From: Lacinutrix sp.
GTDB lineage: Bacteria > Bacteroidota > Bacteroidia > Flavobacteriales > Flavobacteriaceae
Direction: 5' to 3'
Assembly: GCF_029238095.1 (NCBI RefSeq)
Contig: NZ_JAQWGS010000013.1
Coordinates: 1-52,496, forward strand
DNA length: 52,496 nucleotides
In this document: piece after piece, positions 51,540 through 52,496 of the stretch
Layout: every line of letters starts with the position of its first letter
Position numbering within the stretch: position 1 is the first letter of the stretch
Program-made: the position numbers and the translations under genes
Notes under the pieces: model-generated
Told to the model about the DNA's origin: nothing
The model's database searches: none
What the model saw: only the letters and a program-made list of their open reading frames with translations

Positions 51540-51558
51540 GCATTAGTTTTAAAAATCT

Positions 51559-51593
51559 AAAAAAAGCCTATTCAATTGAATAGGCTTTTTTTT
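51559..51593 (+). terminator. Terminator of the M1 peptidase gene
   Basis: GCCTATTC-AATT-GAATAGGC, a perfect palindromic stem with A-run before and T8 after, 20 bases past the stop codon. Confidence 0.93.
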
Positions 51594-51653
51594 ATGCAGA
51601 AGCCTCCTGTTTTTTTGAGGATTAAAACATTTTTTACTTAACATTGAATTTAT

Positions 51654-51661
51654 TACATTTG
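51654..51661 (+). promoter_or_regulatory. -7 box of hppA
   Basis: TACATTTG fits TAnnTTTG and lies 35 bases before the ATG. A TTG at the usual distance upstream is not seen; the region there is T-rich. Confidence 0.45.
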
Positions 51662-51696
51662 CGCACAATAAAAACTAATCAAAATTAAAAACTAAT

Positions 51697-52496
51697 ATGG
51701 ATAAAATGATGATTTACTTGCCACTAGCATTGGCAGTATTAGGCCTAATCTACATGGCAATTAAGCAAAAGTGGGTAATGAAGCAAGACGCAGGAGATGG
51801 AAAGATGAAAGAAATTTCAGATCATATCTACGAAGGTGCTTTAGCATTCTTAAATGCTGAATATAGATTACTTGCAATTTTTGTGGTTGTAGTAAGCGTT
51901 TTATTAGCAGTTGTTTCTTTTGTTGTGCCAACTACACACATTCTTATAGTAGTTGCATTTATATTTGGAGCTATATTTTCTGCATTTGCAGGAAACATAG
52001 GAATGAAAATAGCAACAAAAACAAATGTAAGAACAACACAAGCAGCGCGTACTAGTTTACCAAAAGCATTAAGTATTTCTTTTGGAGGTGGAACAGTAAT
52101 GGGACTTGGTGTTGCTGGTTTAGCTGTATTAGGTTTAACCTTATTTTTTATTGCATTCTTTCAGTTTTTTATGGGAGGTGTTTGGACAAATACCATGGAT
52201 ATGACTATCGTTCTTGAAACCTTAGCTGGTTTCTCTTTAGGAGCAGAATCTATTGCATTGTTTGCTCGTGTTGGTGGAGGAATCTACACTAAAGCTGCAG
52301 ATGTAGGTGCTGACTTAGTTGGTAAAGTTGAAGCAGGAATTCCTGAAGATGATCCAAGAAACCCTGCTACAATTGCAGATAATGTTGGAGATAATGTTGG
52401 AGATGTTGCTGGTATGGGAGCTGATTTATTTGGTTCTTATGTAGCTACGGTTCTAGCTGCAATGGTATTAGGTAACTATGTAATTAAAGACATGGG
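51697..52496 (+). CDS. hppA: Membrane-bound ion-translocating pyrophosphatase, 5' part (cut by window end)
   Basis: HppA hydrolyses pyrophosphate and pumps H+ or Na+ outward. The first 266 codons are in the window with no stop, so the gene runs past the right edge (full members are about 700-800 residues). Several membrane helices are seen, then the pyrophosphate-binding loop [11 protein letters not shown] and the metal-binding region [19 protein letters not shown]. The residues that tell Na+ from H+ pumps and K+-dependent from independent forms lie further on. Start: ATG 51697 (M-D-K-M-M-I-Y-L-P). Confidence 0.95.
   Translation, partial: MDKMMIYLPLALAVLGLIYMAIKQKWVMKQDAGDGKMKEISDHIYEGALAFLNAEYRLLAIFVVVVSVLLAVVSFVVPTTHILIVVAFIFGAIFSAFAGNIGMKIATKTNVRTTQAARTSLPKALSISFGGGTVMGLGVAGLAVLGLTLFFIAFFQFFMGGVWTNTMDMTIVLETLAGFSLGAESIALFARVGGGIYTKAADVGADLVGKVEAGIPEDDPRNPATIADNVGDNVGDVAGMGADLFGSYVATVLAAMVLGNYVIKDM

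Noticed and set aside
1..52496. CRISPR arrays, prophage, integrons or insertion sequences
   Set aside because: No regularly spaced direct repeats, integrase, transposase or phage structural genes were found on either strand.

Overview
This 52.5 kb window is an AT-rich chromosomal segment of a Bacteroidota bacterium, almost certainly a marine member of the Flavobacteriaceae. The grounds are: a complete Na+-translocating NADH:quinone reductase operon; type IX secretion signatures (a T9SS sorting domain and two tandem Plug/DUF5103 genes); a GldL-like membrane peptide; DUF5686, DUF6702 and Omp28 family proteins; weak or absent Shine-Dalgarno sequences with several TTG starts; and many promoters of the Bacteroidota type (TTG, about 20-23 nt, TAnnTTTG). 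The genus cannot be fixed from the sequence alone.

Layout. 1-436 holds no supported gene. 437-4642 carries an alanine-rich small lipoprotein, Kdo transferase (waaA), a sugar aminotransferase (DegT family) and galE, i.e. envelope polysaccharide functions. 4814-14151 is a mostly minus-strand block: lspA, fabD, a flavin dehydrogenase, a small OMP-like protein, a 2TM-dihydrofolate reductase fusion, a TonB-C-like secreted protein, thyA, a CNT nucleoside transporter with an extra periplasmic domain, and a DUF151 nuclease. Thus nucleoside uptake, dTMP synthesis and folate recycling lie together. 14230-17205 has etfBA divergent from pdhB, with a perfect palindrome between them. 17279-23456 holds a DUF5686 outer-membrane protein, a 5'-truncated Omp28 gene and a T9SS-exported alpha/beta hydrolase. 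23553-30048 holds pruA, an NRDE/DUF6695-like overlapping pair, apaG and two Plug paralogues. 30230-38422 is nqrABCDEF, a DUF4846 remnant, a small Nqr-associated protein and apbE (the flavin transferase that loads NqrB and NqrC). 38521-45581 is mostly minus strand: a truncated DUF423 gene facing an orphan signal-peptide start, a methyltransferase, a GldL-like peptide and map; then a frameshifted CoA-transferase (plus strand), a HAD-like phosphatase, gpmI, and M48 and M15 peptidases. 45656-52496 has a GNAT enzyme, tRNA-Gly(UCC), pepE, two paralogous carboxypeptidase-regulatory-domain proteins, DUF6702, an M1 peptidase, and the start of a membrane pyrophosphatase (hppA) cut by the window edge.

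How it fits together. Na+-NQR plus ApbE and a membrane pyrophosphatase point to ion-gradient energetics suited to seawater; ETF, PDH-E1beta and P5C dehydrogenase feed electrons and carbon into it. No CRISPR array, prophage, integrase, transposase or recognisable defence system is visible. The most informative oddities are four decayed genes (Omp28, DUF4846, DUF423 with its facing remnant, and the CoA-transferase), two dispersed repeat elements, two domain fusions (2TM-DHFR and periplasmic domain-CNT), and duplicated Plug genes. I do not see convincing evidence of a wholly new multi-gene system.
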